From Bacteroidales bacterium (GTDB lineage Bacteria; Bacteroidota; Bacteroidia; Bacteroidales; UBA932): a DNA stretch of 41,359 bases. The stretch covers positions 1 through 41,359 of the forward strand of contig SFJA01000005.1 of assembly GCA_004556005.1 (NCBI GenBank), read 5' to 3'. Made by a program: the position numbers and the translations under genes. The notes beneath the pieces are model-generated. The model saw nothing but the letters and a program-made list of their open reading frames with translations. It was not told the origin of the DNA and made no database searches. Shown piece after piece: positions 1-7,127 of the stretch; within the stretch, counting starts at the first letter, position 1; the number at the start of each line of letters is the position of its first letter.

Positions 1-7
1 ATAGCTT

Positions 8-802
8 ATGAAGTGCATTATTCTTGCCGCAGGGTATGCGACGCGTCTGTATCCGCTAACGGAGAATTTCCCGAAGCCTTTGCTCAAGGTTGGTGACAGG
101 ACGATTGTCGATCACCTCATCTCGGACGTGGCCCGTTCAGGAAAGATTGATGAATATGTGATAGTTACCAATCACAGGTTCGCCCCTCATTTCAGCTGGT
201 GGGCGGACGGAGAGGCATCGGGTGTTGATTGCCCGGACGATTCCTGGCCGCGCAGGTGTTCGGACATTGCTTCTGAAAGGATTACTGTGCTTGACGACGG
301 TACTTCCACCAATGACACCAGGCTTGGAGCCGTCAAGGATATACTTTTTGCAATAGACAAGCTTCACATAGATGATGAACTGCTTGTGCTGGCGGGGGAT
401 AACCTGCTGGACTTCAGCCTGTGCCGTTTCCTGGACTATGCACTTTCTTCCCAGACCTCCTGCATCATGAGGTATTACGAGGACAGTGTCGAAAGACTTA
501 GGAAATGCGGAGTTATCGATATTGACAAGCACGACAGGGTAATTTCAATGGAGGAAAAACCTCAGGTTCCGAGGTCGAAGTGGTGTTGCCCTCCTTTCTA
601 TTACTACACCCGATCCGATGCCCGTCTTGTCAGACAGGGTCTGCTCAGCGGCTGTGGAAGTGATGCACCGGGCTCCTATGTGGCCTGGCTGTGTTTACAG
701 GTCCCCGTTCACGCTATGCTGATGCCAGGACATCGCTATGATATAGGTAATCTGGAAAGTTACAAAAAAGTTTGCGACGAGTACCAAGGAATTGCCGAAT
801 AA
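8..802 (+). CDS. Sugar-phosphate nucleotidyltransferase (NTP_transferase family)
   Basis: This protein of 264 residues is predicted to transfer a nucleotidyl group from an NTP to a sugar phosphate, giving an activated sugar for cell-surface polymers. The N-terminus carries the family signature: LAAGYATRLYPLT at residues 6-18, then FPKPLL with the substrate-binding Lys23. A GDN at 130-132 supplies the metal-binding Asp131, EEKP lies at 182-185, and a YDIGN motif at 244-248 resembles the sugar-binding end of RmlA and GalU relatives. It is shorter than RmlA (about 290 residues) and has no hexapeptide-repeat acyltransferase domain. The ATG is only 8 bases inside the window, so its upstream context is unseen, but the signature sits at the expected distance and the gene looks complete. 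The exact sugar and nucleotide cannot be read from sequence; glucose-1-phosphate thymidylyltransferase-like is the closest description. Confidence 0.85.
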   Translation: MKCIILAAGYATRLYPLTENFPKPLLKVGDRTIVDHLISDVARSGKIDEYVIVTNHRFAPHFSWWADGEASGVDCPDDSWPRRCSDIASERITVLDDGTSTNDTRLGAVKDILFAIDKLHIDDELLVLAGDNLLDFSLCRFLDYALSSQTSCIMRYYEDSVERLRKCGVIDIDKHDRVISMEEKPQVPRSKWCCPPFYYYTRSDARLVRQGLLSGCGSDAPGSYVAWLCLQVPVHAMLMPGHRYDIGNLESYKKVCDEYQGIAE

Positions 803-806
803 TTTA

Positions 807-815
807 TATATTTGC
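807..815 (+). promoter_or_regulatory. Bacteroidota -7 promoter box for the zapA-region operon
   Basis: TATATTTGC matches the TAnnTTTGC -7 consensus exactly. It begins 5 bases after the preceding stop codon and 24 bases before the ATG at 839. No convincing TTG -33 element is seen at the usual 19-21 base spacing, because that position falls inside the upstream gene. Confidence 0.7.
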
Positions 816-838
816 AGTATTGTATAGTCCAATGGGTA

Positions 839-1114
839 ATGCTTGAAGAGCTCAGACAGAACATAAACGGGTTGATTGCCTTGTATGAGGCTGAGAAGCA
901 GCGTGCTGACGGCCTCGAGTCCCGTCTTGAGCAATGCAAAACCCTTGTGGAAGATTACAAAACGCAGATTATTGAATTGAACGGTCAGATCGACAATCTG
1001 AAACTCACGATGGCATTTGGCGGAGGCGGTGACTCCAAGGTGTCAAGGGAGCGTATAGACAAGTTGGTCCGTGAGATAGACAAATGTATCAAGCTTCTTG
1101 AAAAGGAAGACTGA
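839..1114 (+). CDS. Small coiled-coil protein upstream of zapA
   Basis: A 91-residue protein, almost wholly alpha-helical. Residues 1-60 show heptad-like spacing of Leu, Ile and Val with many Glu, Lys and Gln (NINGLIALYEAEKQRADGLE onward). A short Gly-rich break (FGGGGD) follows, then a second charged helix ending KLLEKED. No catalytic motif is visible. A TTG at 812 would extend the frame, but that codon lies inside the promoter box, so the ATG at 839 is preferred. The gene sits 4 bases upstream of zapA and is almost certainly co-transcribed. Small coiled-coil proteins next to zapA are common in Bacteroidota, and by analogy with ZapB it could be a division-ring accessory factor. That role is inference from position and coiled-coil character only. 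Confidence 0.75.
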   Translation: MLEELRQNINGLIALYEAEKQRADGLESRLEQCKTLVEDYKTQIIELNGQIDNLKLTMAFGGGGDSKVSRERIDKLVREIDKCIKLLEKED

Positions 1115-1118
1115 CGCG

Positions 1119-1406
1119 ATGGCCAGAAACATTAAGGTAAAGATAGCGGAAACCGAGTACAGCATACTCGCCGGCGACGATATGATGGAGCGCAATCTCC
1201 GTCTTGCTGCCGACGAGATCAATAATATGTTGTCCAAGTATGACTCGAGGTTTCCGGACAAGGGTCAGCTGGAAAAGCTGGCTTTCGTAGCCTTGAACCA
1301 GGCCGTGTCGCGTCTAAAGATGCAGGACAGGCTTGCCGCGGCATCCGAGGAGATCGGAGCGCTTACAGGCGAGACCTCGGCTTATCTTGATCGTGTAAAA
1401 CAATAG
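1119..1406 (+). CDS. zapA: Cell division protein ZapA
   Basis: The 95-residue ZapA-family protein binds FtsZ and bundles protofilaments at the division ring in the cytoplasm. The family pattern is visible. An N-terminal beta region (NIKVKIAETEYSILAGDD) is followed by a helix beginning MERNLRLAADEINNML, then the conserved stretch LEKLAFVALNQAVSRLKMQ, and a C-terminal coiled coil. The reading frame could be extended to a TTG at 1098, but this overlaps the previous gene, and the family start MARNIK corresponds to the ATG at 1119. It lies 4 bases after the coiled-coil gene. Its stop codon overlaps the 5' arm of the structured RNA that follows, the same zapA-ssrS adjacency that is known in gamma-proteobacteria. 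Confidence 0.9.
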   Translation: MARNIKVKIAETEYSILAGDDMMERNLRLAADEINNMLSKYDSRFPDKGQLEKLAFVALNQAVSRLKMQDRLAAASEEIGALTGETSAYLDRVKQ

Positions 1407-1557
1407 CCGTCAGGCCCAGCTTCTGAAAACAACACGTTCTTCGGAACCGGGTCACTCGAATCGGGGATGACAAGCCCGCCAGACGGGAAGCCAGAACCGG
1501 GTCGGAGCCCAAATCTTATTACAGAGTTTTTCTGAACATCGGCTGACGGCTTTTTTT
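1405..1557 (+). ncRNA. ssrS: Probable 6S RNA
   Basis: About 150 bases between zapA and rny have no plausible coding frame but strong RNA structure. AGCCGTCAG at 1405-1413 pairs perfectly with CTGACGGCT at 1543-1551, and the 3' arm runs straight into a run of T, so one 9-bp helix both closes the RNA and acts as its terminator. Inside are a GTTC-TTCG-GAAC tetraloop hairpin (1436-1447), a direct repeat of AACCGGGTC (1446-1454 and 1496-1504) and a CCCG-CGGG hairpin around 1475-1488. 6S RNA binds housekeeping RNA polymerase as an open-promoter mimic. The size, long closing stem, terminator and position just after zapA all fit. TATCTTGA at 1383-1390 is a one-mismatch -7 box that could drive it from within zapA. 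The alternative is another Bacteroidales-specific small RNA. That a structured RNA is present is much surer than its name. Confidence 0.68.
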
Positions 1558-1562
1558 CTTTC

Positions 1563-1597
1563 AAGTATCTGCGTATGGTGTTGCAGATACTTTTTTT
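1563..1597 (+). terminator. Intrinsic terminator between the small RNA and rny
   Basis: AAGTATCTGC at 1563-1572 and GCAGATACTT at 1583-1592 form a perfect 10-bp stem with a 10-base loop, followed by seven T residues. It is the second terminator within 50 bases and ends 7 bases before the RNase Y start codon. It probably isolates rny from the small RNA, or forms a structured 5' end for rny. Confidence 0.8.
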
Positions 1598-1604
1598 ATT
1601 ATAT

Positions 1605-3146
1605 ATGGAAATCTTATTTTATTGTTTGGCAGCCCTGGGCGGTGCAGGCATCGCTCTGGCTATTTACATAGCTGTCGTCCGCAGTATCGGCAGGAGTCAG
1701 GCCAGCGCAATTATTGCAAAGGCCGAAGCCGAGGCGGAAAGCATCAAACAGCAGAAAATCCTTCAGTCAAAGGAAAAATACCTGCAGCTCAAGAGTGAGT
1801 ATGACCAGAAGGTTAACAAAAAGAACAATGAGCTCCGTGACCGTGAAAACGCTATCAAGAACCACGAGAACCAGCTCAACCAGCTTCAGGGCGAGCTTGG
1901 ACGCAAGCAGCACGAGCTCGACTCCAAGACCGGCCAGGTTAATGCTCTCAAGTCCAAGCTGGACGCAAAGATGGAGGAGTACGATGCATTGAAGGAAAAA
2001 GTCAATTCCGAACTTGAAGCCATCGCTGGAATGACGGCAGAAGAAGCCAAGAAGAATCTTGTTGACAATCTCAAGGCTCAGGCAAGGACGGAGGCCCAGG
2101 CATACATCAACGACACTATGGATGAGGCTAGACTCAATGCTGCAAAGGAAGCGAAAAGGATAGTCATCACTACCATCCAGAGAACGGCAACTGAAACTGC
2201 AATAGAAAATGCAGTCACGACCTTTCCTATAGAAAATGACGAAGTCAAGGGTCGCATCATAGGCCGCGAGGGTCGTAACATCAGGGCTCTTGAAGCAGCT
2301 ACCGGCGTGGAAATCGTTGTGGATGACACTCCCGATGCCATACTGCTGTCAGCATTCGACCCTGTAAGAAGGGAGGTTGCCCGTCTATCGCTGCACCAGC
2401 TTGTGATTGATGGCCGCATCCATCCTGCACGAATCGAGGAAGTTGTTGCCAAGGTCAGCCGTCAACTCGAAGATGAGATACTCGAGACAGGAAAGAGGAC
2501 CTGCATAGACCTCGGGATTCACGGTCTTAACATAGAGCTTGTCAAGCTTATCGGCCGCATGAAGTATCGCAGCTCTTATGGACAGAATCTTCTCCAGCAT
2601 TCGCGTGAAGTCGCAAATATCTGTGCGATAATGGCTTCTGAACTTGGTCTCAATCCAAATGCCGCCAAGAGGGCAGGACTTTTGCACGATATAGGAAAGG
2701 TCAGCGATGCTGATCCTGATCTTCCTCACGCACTTCTGGGTGCAAAGCTCGCAGAGCAGTACAAGGAGCGTCCGGAAATTGTAAATGCAATCGGTTCTCA
2801 CCACGAGGAAATGGAAATGACAACTACTCTTTCTCCTCTCGTGCTTGTTGCCGATGCCATTTCAGGAGCGCGACCAGGTGCCCGCAGGGAAGTCATCGAA
2901 AGTTATATCAAGAGACTTCGCGGAATGGAAGACCTTGCCGCTTCATACCCTGGAGTAACCAAGTCTTATGCAATTCAGGCAGGTCGTGAACTCCGTGTGA
3001 TTGTCGGAGCTGAGGAGGTCAGCGATGATCAGGCTGCACGTCTGAGCACCGAAATCGCCCAGCGCATCCAGGATGAAATGACCTATCCGGGTCAGGTCAA
3101 GATAACTGTAATCCGCGAAACCCGCAGCGTGGCAATTGCCAAGTAA
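1605..3146 (+). CDS. rny: Ribonuclease Y
   Basis: Membrane-anchored endoribonuclease of 513 residues that initiates mRNA decay. The order of parts is canonical. There is an N-terminal transmembrane helix (residues 3-26, LFYCLAALGGAGIALAIYIA), then a long charged coiled coil to about residue 190. A KH RNA-binding domain follows with GRIIGREGRNIR near residue 216. An HD domain then has HSREV near 331 and the metal-binding LLHDIGK near 359. The C-terminus ends with a conserved KITVIRE segment. An in-frame ATG at 1575 lies inside the terminator loop and would place charged terminator-derived residues before the membrane helix, so the ATG at 1605, giving MEILFY, is preferred. No clean -7 box is visible between the terminator and the start. 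The gene converges on punA. Confidence 0.95.
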   Translation: MEILFYCLAALGGAGIALAIYIAVVRSIGRSQASAIIAKAEAEAESIKQQKILQSKEKYLQLKSEYDQKVNKKNNELRDRENAIKNHENQLNQLQGELGRKQHELDSKTGQVNALKSKLDAKMEEYDALKEKVNSELEAIAGMTAEEAKKNLVDNLKAQARTEAQAYINDTMDEARLNAAKEAKRIVITTIQRTATETAIENAVTTFPIENDEVKGRIIGREGRNIRALEAATGVEIVVDDTPDAILLSAFDPVRREVARLSLHQLVIDGRIHPARIEEVVAKVSRQLEDEILETGKRTCIDLGIHGLNIELVKLIGRMKYRSSYGQNLLQHSREVANICAIMASELGLNPNAAKRAGLLHDIGKVSDADPDLPHALLGAKLAEQYKERPEIVNAIGSHHEEMEMTTTLSPLVLVADAISGARPGARREVIESYIKRLRGMEDLAASYPGVTKSYAIQAGRELRVIVGAEEVSDDQAARLSTEIAQRIQDEMTYPGQVKITVIRETRSVAIAK

Positions 3147-3170
3147 CGGGTCCGCGGACTCATAATGATG

Positions 3171-3224
3171 CGGTTTCTATAAACCGTCTGTTGCGGAGAT
3201 GAACTATCAGACGTTCATCTCCGC
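3171..3224. terminator. Two hairpins between convergent rny and punA
   Basis: CGGTTT-CTAT-AAACCG (3171-3186) is a 6-bp hairpin. It is followed by a perfect 12-bp hairpin: GCGGAGATGAAC at 3193-3204, an 8-base loop, and GTTCATCTCCGC at 3213-3224. The punA stop codon (complement of 3207-3209) lies in the second loop. Neither stem is followed by a long T run, so if it ends transcription it is as a bidirectional block or a 3'-end stabiliser. Confidence 0.5.
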
Positions 3225-4040
3225 TATCATTTCAGTAAAGAGCGTGCTCATCTTTTTGGAGGCAAGACCGGCCTGTTCAACTACATCCTGTCCGTCATTT
3301 AGCACCTTGGCAACTGTCTCCGTGTTGCAGATATTGGTGACAACCGACATTCCGAATACCTTCACTCCCATATGCCTTGCTACTATGACTTCCGGGATGG
3401 TTGACATTCCAAGGAGGTCGGCGCCTATCGTACGGTAAAACCTGACTTCGGCCGGGGTCTCGTAGGTAGGACCCGTGCTGCCGAAATATACTCCGGATTG
3501 CAGCGTGATTCCCATCCGGCCGGCTATCTTGAATGCAAGCTCTTGCAGTTCAGGATCATAAGCGCAGGTCATATCAGGGAATCTAGGCCCGAGTTCTTCG
3601 ATGTTGGGACCAATGAGCGGGTTAGGGAACATACTGATGTGGTCCTTGATTATCACCAGGTCTCCGACCTTGAACGCCGGATTGGCGGCGCCTGCGGCGT
3701 TTGATACGAAGAGGTACTTTATGCCCAGCATCTTCATAACCCTTATGCTGAGCGTAAGGGTATCGCGGTCATATCCTTCGTAATAGTGGAACCTTCCCTG
3801 CATTGCAAGTACGTCCTTGCCTCCGAGTTTTCCGAAAATGTAGTTTCCTTTGTGCCCTATCGCGGTTGAAACCGGGAATCCTGGAATCTCCCTGTACGGG
3901 ATGACGGTCGGCTCCTCGATGAGTTCGGCAATTTCGCCGAGCCCGCTTCCGAGAACGATGCCGACAAGCGGCCTGCGCTCTCCAAGTCTGGCTGCAACAT
4001 AATCGGCAGCCTTGCTTATCCTTTCGAGTCTTTCGTCCAT
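3207..4040 (-). CDS. punA: Purine nucleoside phosphorylase (trimeric type)
   Basis: A 277-residue cytoplasmic enzyme that phosphorolyses purine nucleosides to free base and ribose-1-phosphate. The trimeric PNP fold is shown by GIVLGSGLG (phosphate loop, near residue 28), GRFHYYEGY, VSNAAG and the base-binding segment GPTYETPAE, with the Glu that contacts the purine. GMSTIPEVIVARHMG and SVVTN follow. The Asn in VVTN is the residue that favours 6-oxopurines (inosine, guanosine) in the human-like enzymes, whereas MTA phosphorylases carry Asp there. So this looks like an inosine/guanosine phosphorylase. It lies 13 bases downstream of a deaminase that would generate inosine-type nucleosides, which suggests one salvage route. 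The start MDERLERI matches family length. Confidence 0.93.
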   Translation of the reverse strand: MDERLERISKAADYVAARLGERRPLVGIVLGSGLGEIAELIEEPTVIPYREIPGFPVSTAIGHKGNYIFGKLGGKDVLAMQGRFHYYEGYDRDTLTLSIRVMKMLGIKYLFVSNAAGAANPAFKVGDLVIIKDHISMFPNPLIGPNIEELGPRFPDMTCAYDPELQELAFKIAGRMGITLQSGVYFGSTGPTYETPAEVRFYRTIGADLLGMSTIPEVIVARHMGVKVFGMSVVTNICNTETVAKVLNDGQDVVEQAGLASKKMSTLFTEMIAEMNV

Positions 4041-4053
4041 AACTATGTGGTTG

Positions 4054-5334
4054 TTAAATGTTTATTTTGCAAAGCACCTTGCGTGCCTGTTCGTAAATCT
4101 CTTTTTCTCCTTTAATTTCCCTGTGTCTCATCACGAACTGACCGTTGCAAATCACAGAGTCGATGCAATCGGAATGTGCGGAATAGACCAGGTTTGCCTC
4201 AAACGGGGCGGGGGAGAGGAAGAACGGATTGTTTGCCGTTTCGATAATCAGTATGTCGGCAAGCGCTCCGGGCTTGATCTCGCCGGTGTTGATTTTCAAT
4301 GCTTTGGCCCCATTTACCGTTGACAGACGCAGAAGCTCGTCCAGTGGCATTGCGGAAGGGTCGTCTCTCCACGCTTTCTGGAAGAGAGCGCTGGTCTTCA
4401 TCGTCTCAAGCATATCCAGGTTGTTGGAAGAAGCGCATCCGTCCGTTCCCAGACAAACGTTCACACCGGCATCCCTGAGTTCGTTGTAGAGAAAGCGGTA
4501 GCCCGATGCGAGCTTGGTGTTGGAGTTTATGTTGTGGACACAGTGGACACCCCTGCGGGCGAGCAGTCCAATATCTTCAGGTGTAAGCCAAAGTGTGTGG
4601 GCAGCAATGAGATGCGGCCCAAGAACGCCGAGAGACTCAAGGTACTGGACCGGTGTAAGACCTCCGTGCTCCCGCTTGCAGTCCTCCACCTCCTTGCGGG
4701 TTTCGCTGAGGTGGATGTGCAGGTTGAATCCTTTTTCAATAGCGAGGTTATTGATCCACCTGATCATATCCTCGCTTACGGAATAGATGGCATGGAAGGC
4801 GAGCTGGTAAATGCTTCCGTCCTTCCATTTGCCTGCGTGCTCCTCGCACATCCTCAGGCACTGCTCCTTTTCCCTTTCCGCTTCGGCTGGGTCGTTCTTG
4901 TCCATTACCTCGTAGCCTGTCGCGATGCGCAGACCCATCTCCTCTGCGGCCTTGTGAGCTGCAGGGAAGAACCAGTAGTGGTCGTTGAAAGTGGTGGTGC
5001 CGGTTCGTATCATTTCTATGCAGGCGACCTTGGTTGCCCAATAGACATAGTCGTAGTCAAGATTTTCCTCGGCCTTCCATATATGGCTGATCCATTCGGG
5101 GAAAAGCATATCCTCACCGATGCCGCGCATCAGCGTCATTGCAGCGTGGGTATGCATATTGATGAATCCCGGTCTTGCTACCTTGCCGCTGCAGTCCATT
5201 ATTTCGACATCACCCGCGAGTTCCCATCCGGCCACCGAGCCGGCATCTTCAATCCTGCTTATGATTCCGTGCTCGATGAGTATGTCGCATTCCCTGCAGT
5301 CGAGACTTATGTTCCTGAGTACAATGGCTCCCAT
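4054..5334 (-). CDS. MTA/SAH deaminase-type amidohydrolase
   Basis: Metal-dependent amidohydrolase of 426 residues, closest by motif to 5-methylthioadenosine/S-adenosylhomocysteine deaminases (MtaD/SsnA group). The TIM-barrel metal ligands are visible. NMHTHAAMTLMRG supplies the HxH pair, HIHLSET and AAHTLWLTPEDI carry further histidines, and LGTDGCASSNNLDMLE holds the catalytic Asp with the typical deaminase tail. It would deaminate the adenine of MTA, SAH or adenosine, producing an inosine-like nucleoside that the next gene product (PNP) could cleave. The start overlaps the preceding stop by one base (TGATG), so translation is probably coupled. The family also includes chlorohydrolases and guanine-type deaminases, so substrate choice is inferred from motif resemblance and neighbourhood. 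Confidence 0.85.
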   Translation of the reverse strand: MGAIVLRNISLDCRECDILIEHGIISRIEDAGSVAGWELAGDVEIMDCSGKVARPGFINMHTHAAMTLMRGIGEDMLFPEWISHIWKAEENLDYDYVYWATKVACIEMIRTGTTTFNDHYWFFPAAHKAAEEMGLRIATGYEVMDKNDPAEAEREKEQCLRMCEEHAGKWKDGSIYQLAFHAIYSVSEDMIRWINNLAIEKGFNLHIHLSETRKEVEDCKREHGGLTPVQYLESLGVLGPHLIAAHTLWLTPEDIGLLARRGVHCVHNINSNTKLASGYRFLYNELRDAGVNVCLGTDGCASSNNLDMLETMKTSALFQKAWRDDPSAMPLDELLRLSTVNGAKALKINTGEIKPGALADILIIETANNPFFLSPAPFEANLVYSAHSDCIDSVICNGQFVMRHREIKGEKEIYEQARKVLCKINI

Positions 5335-5681
5335 CAGAATCGCTCAGATTCGTCACCCTGCAGCTCGGTTTCCTGCTCGCGGACCGGAATCTCCCCGCCG
5401 AAGCAGTTTACCCTGATGTAATCGATTATTTCAGCAAGACCCTCGCTGAACTTCTCAAAATCCTCCTTGTACAGGAAAATCTTGTGCTTGTCATAGCTGA
5501 AACTGCCGTCAGGATTGTTCCTTCTTTTGCTTTCCGTAATGGTCAGGTAGTAGTCGGAGTTGCCCCTGGTGGACTTTACATCAAAGAAATATGTGCGCTT
5601 GCCGGCTCGTACCGGCTTGGAATAAACATCATCAGATGTACGGTCCTGATAACCCACTGAATCAAAATCCTCTTTGTACAT
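5334..5681 (-). CDS. PUR-alpha-like DUF3276 protein
   Basis: A 115-residue protein of the Bacteroidota DUF3276 family, whose fold resembles the eukaryotic PUR-alpha single-stranded nucleic-acid-binding repeat. The hallmarks are KRTYFFDVKSTRGNSDYYLT, ITESKR, and the helix KIFLYKEDFEKFSEGLAEII. The tail is acidic (EQETELQGDESERF). The frame is open further upstream, but the -7 box at 5708-5716 lies inside that extension, and the family begins at MYKEDF, so the ATG at 5681 is chosen. It heads a three-gene unit with the deaminase and PNP. Nucleic-acid binding is known for the fold; a regulatory role in purine salvage is speculation. Confidence 0.88.
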   Translation of the reverse strand: MYKEDFDSVGYQDRTSDDVYSKPVRAGKRTYFFDVKSTRGNSDYYLTITESKRRNNPDGSFSYDKHKIFLYKEDFEKFSEGLAEIIDYIRVNCFGGEIPVREQETELQGDESERF

Positions 5682-5707
5682 AATGTATAACTTTAGTCTT
5701 ACAATAT

Positions 5708-5716
5708 GCAAAAATA
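5708..5716 (-). promoter_or_regulatory. -7 box for the DUF3276-deaminase-punA operon
   Basis: Read on the minus strand this is TATTTTTGC, an exact TAnnTTTGC match. It lies 27 bases upstream of the start at 5681. It is back to back with the nusB promoter box only 25 bases away, so the two divergent promoters share one short region. Confidence 0.7.
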
Positions 5717-5740
5717 GAATTTTTATTCGGATAGATTGCG

Positions 5741-5748
5741 TATATTTG
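5741..5748 (+). promoter_or_regulatory. -7 box for the nusB operon
   Basis: TATATTTG matches the Bacteroidota -7 consensus and ends 18 bases before the nusB ATG at 5767. No TTG -33 element is seen at the usual distance. Confidence 0.65.
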
Positions 5749-5766
5749 TACAAATTTATTGAAAGT

Positions 5767-6687
5767 ATGCTAAACAGACGAATTCTCCGTGTCAAGGCCT
5801 TTAAGGCGCTATATGCGTATGCGGAAAATCCCGGAATGTCTCTCGCGGACACGGAAGCGTATCTGTGTGCTTCCTGCGAGGCTACCCGAGAATTGTATCT
5901 ATTCCTTCTGTCCTCTATCGTGCCCCTTACCGGTGAAGCTGAGCAGCGCATAAGGGCGGCTCAGGAAAAGTTTAACCCGACTGAAGAGGAGAGGAACCCG
6001 AATCTCAAGTTTGTAAACAACTCCCTTACCAAATATTTTGCACAAGATCCCGATTTTGTCAAGATCATTGGCAAAAAGAAGTATGCCTGGGACCAGTACG
6101 ACGTGTTTCTGTACAATCTCTACGAAACCGTTTCCTCAAGTCCATATTTCAGGAAATATATGGAGTCCGGGGAGTCTTCGCTCAAGGAAGATGCGGCCCT
6201 GTGGGTAAAGATTTTCGAGAATTGTTACGAAGACAACAATGACCTCGCCGCCATCCTCGAAGACCTGAGCATGTTCTGGAGCGACGACCTTGGCTATGCG
6301 CTGCTCTGCTGCGTCCGCACTTTGCAGGAAATTGGAAACGGAGGCCAGTGGAAACTCCCGCCTCTTTATCAGAGTGAAATGCCCGGCAGCGGAAAGCCCG
6401 AAAGCGACAAGGCATTCGTCACCAACCTTCTCCGCAAGGCATACGCAAGGTTCTCCGAGTATATGCAGATGATAGACGAGCGCACTCCGAAGTGGGACCT
6501 TGACCGCATCTGCGTCACTGACCTGTGTCTGATTGCCTGCGGACTTGCCGAGTCCGAAGCCTTCCCAGAGGTCTCCCCGCGCATCATCATCAATGAATAC
6601 GTGGAAATATCCAAGTATTACAGCACGCCTGTGAGCCGTCAGTTCGTGAACGGCCTCCTTGACAGAATAATCAACAAAAAAGACTGA
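5767..6687 (+). CDS. nusB: Transcription antitermination factor NusB
   Basis: A 306-residue NusB with the long form typical of Bacteroidota, against about 140 residues in E. coli. The start motif LNRRILRVKAFKALYAYAE is the conserved NusB N-terminus that binds boxA RNA with NusE (S10) during rRNA transcription. The canonical C-terminal half is recognisable from WDLDRICVTDLCLIACGLAE through PRIIINEYVEISKYYSTPVSRQFVNGLLDRI. Between them is an extra helical region of about 150 residues that is normal for the phylum. The frame is open upstream through the promoter, so the ATG at 5767 is chosen. It opens the run nusB-yajC-ybbR-coaE-DUF5606-rimO, whose members are 5-21 bases apart or overlapping. 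Confidence 0.93.
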   Translation: MLNRRILRVKAFKALYAYAENPGMSLADTEAYLCASCEATRELYLFLLSSIVPLTGEAEQRIRAAQEKFNPTEEERNPNLKFVNNSLTKYFAQDPDFVKIIGKKKYAWDQYDVFLYNLYETVSSSPYFRKYMESGESSLKEDAALWVKIFENCYEDNNDLAAILEDLSMFWSDDLGYALLCCVRTLQEIGNGGQWKLPPLYQSEMPGSGKPESDKAFVTNLLRKAYARFSEYMQMIDERTPKWDLDRICVTDLCLIACGLAESEAFPEVSPRIIINEYVEISKYYSTPVSRQFVNGLLDRIINKKD

Positions 6688-6692
6688 TAATT

Positions 6693-7106
6693 ATGATTTT
6701 ATTTACTATGCTTCAGGCCGCGGCTCCCGCACAGCAGGGAGGCAGCCAGCTCAGTTTCTGGATTATGATAATCCTCGTTTTCGCCGTTATGTGGTTCTTT
6801 ATGATCCGCCCGCAGCGCAAACAGCAGAAGGAAATCGAGAAATTCCGCAATGAACTCAAAAAAGGCGACAAGGTCGTAACTGCCGGAGGTATATACGGTA
6901 CCATACTCGAGGTACAGGAACGCACCGTTCTCCTCAAGGTTGACAAGGATGTCAAGCTCCGTGTTGACAAGACTTCCCTGCTCAAGGATTACTCCGAGGC
7001 TGCTGCAGCTGCCGCAACCGACAGCAGGGGCTCATCAAAGAACGAGAGCAAGGAAGCCAAAGTTGAAACCATAGAGGCTCCCGCCGAGAAGACCGACAAG
7101 GAGTAA
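6693..7106 (+). CDS. yajC: Preprotein translocase accessory subunit YajC
   Basis: A 137-residue inner-membrane protein that associates with SecDF and the Sec translocon. It has a short periplasmic N-terminus, one transmembrane helix (about residues 20-39, LSFWIMIILVFAVMWFFMI) ending in the diagnostic RPQRKQQKE. The cytoplasmic domain follows with FRNELKKGDKVVTAGGIYGT and LLKVDKDVKLRVDKTSLLKD. The final 35 residues are a low-complexity Ala/Ser/Lys/Glu tail that the E. coli protein lacks. It starts 5 bases after nusB and is clearly in the same operon. Confidence 0.95.
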   Translation: MILFTMLQAAAPAQQGGSQLSFWIMIILVFAVMWFFMIRPQRKQQKEIEKFRNELKKGDKVVTAGGIYGTILEVQERTVLLKVDKDVKLRVDKTSLLKDYSEAAAAAATDSRGSSKNESKEAKVETIEAPAEKTDKE

Positions 7107-7127
7107 CAGCTTCCTTGGCACTGCAAA

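Noticed and set aside
1382..1564. Minus-strand frame of 60 codons across the region after zapA
   Set aside because: The region forms a closed RNA with perfect terminal stem; the frame is a by-product of that structure.
1575..1604. ATG at 1575 as the start of RNase Y
   Set aside because: It sits in the loop of a strong terminator and adds residues that are not family-like before the membrane anchor.
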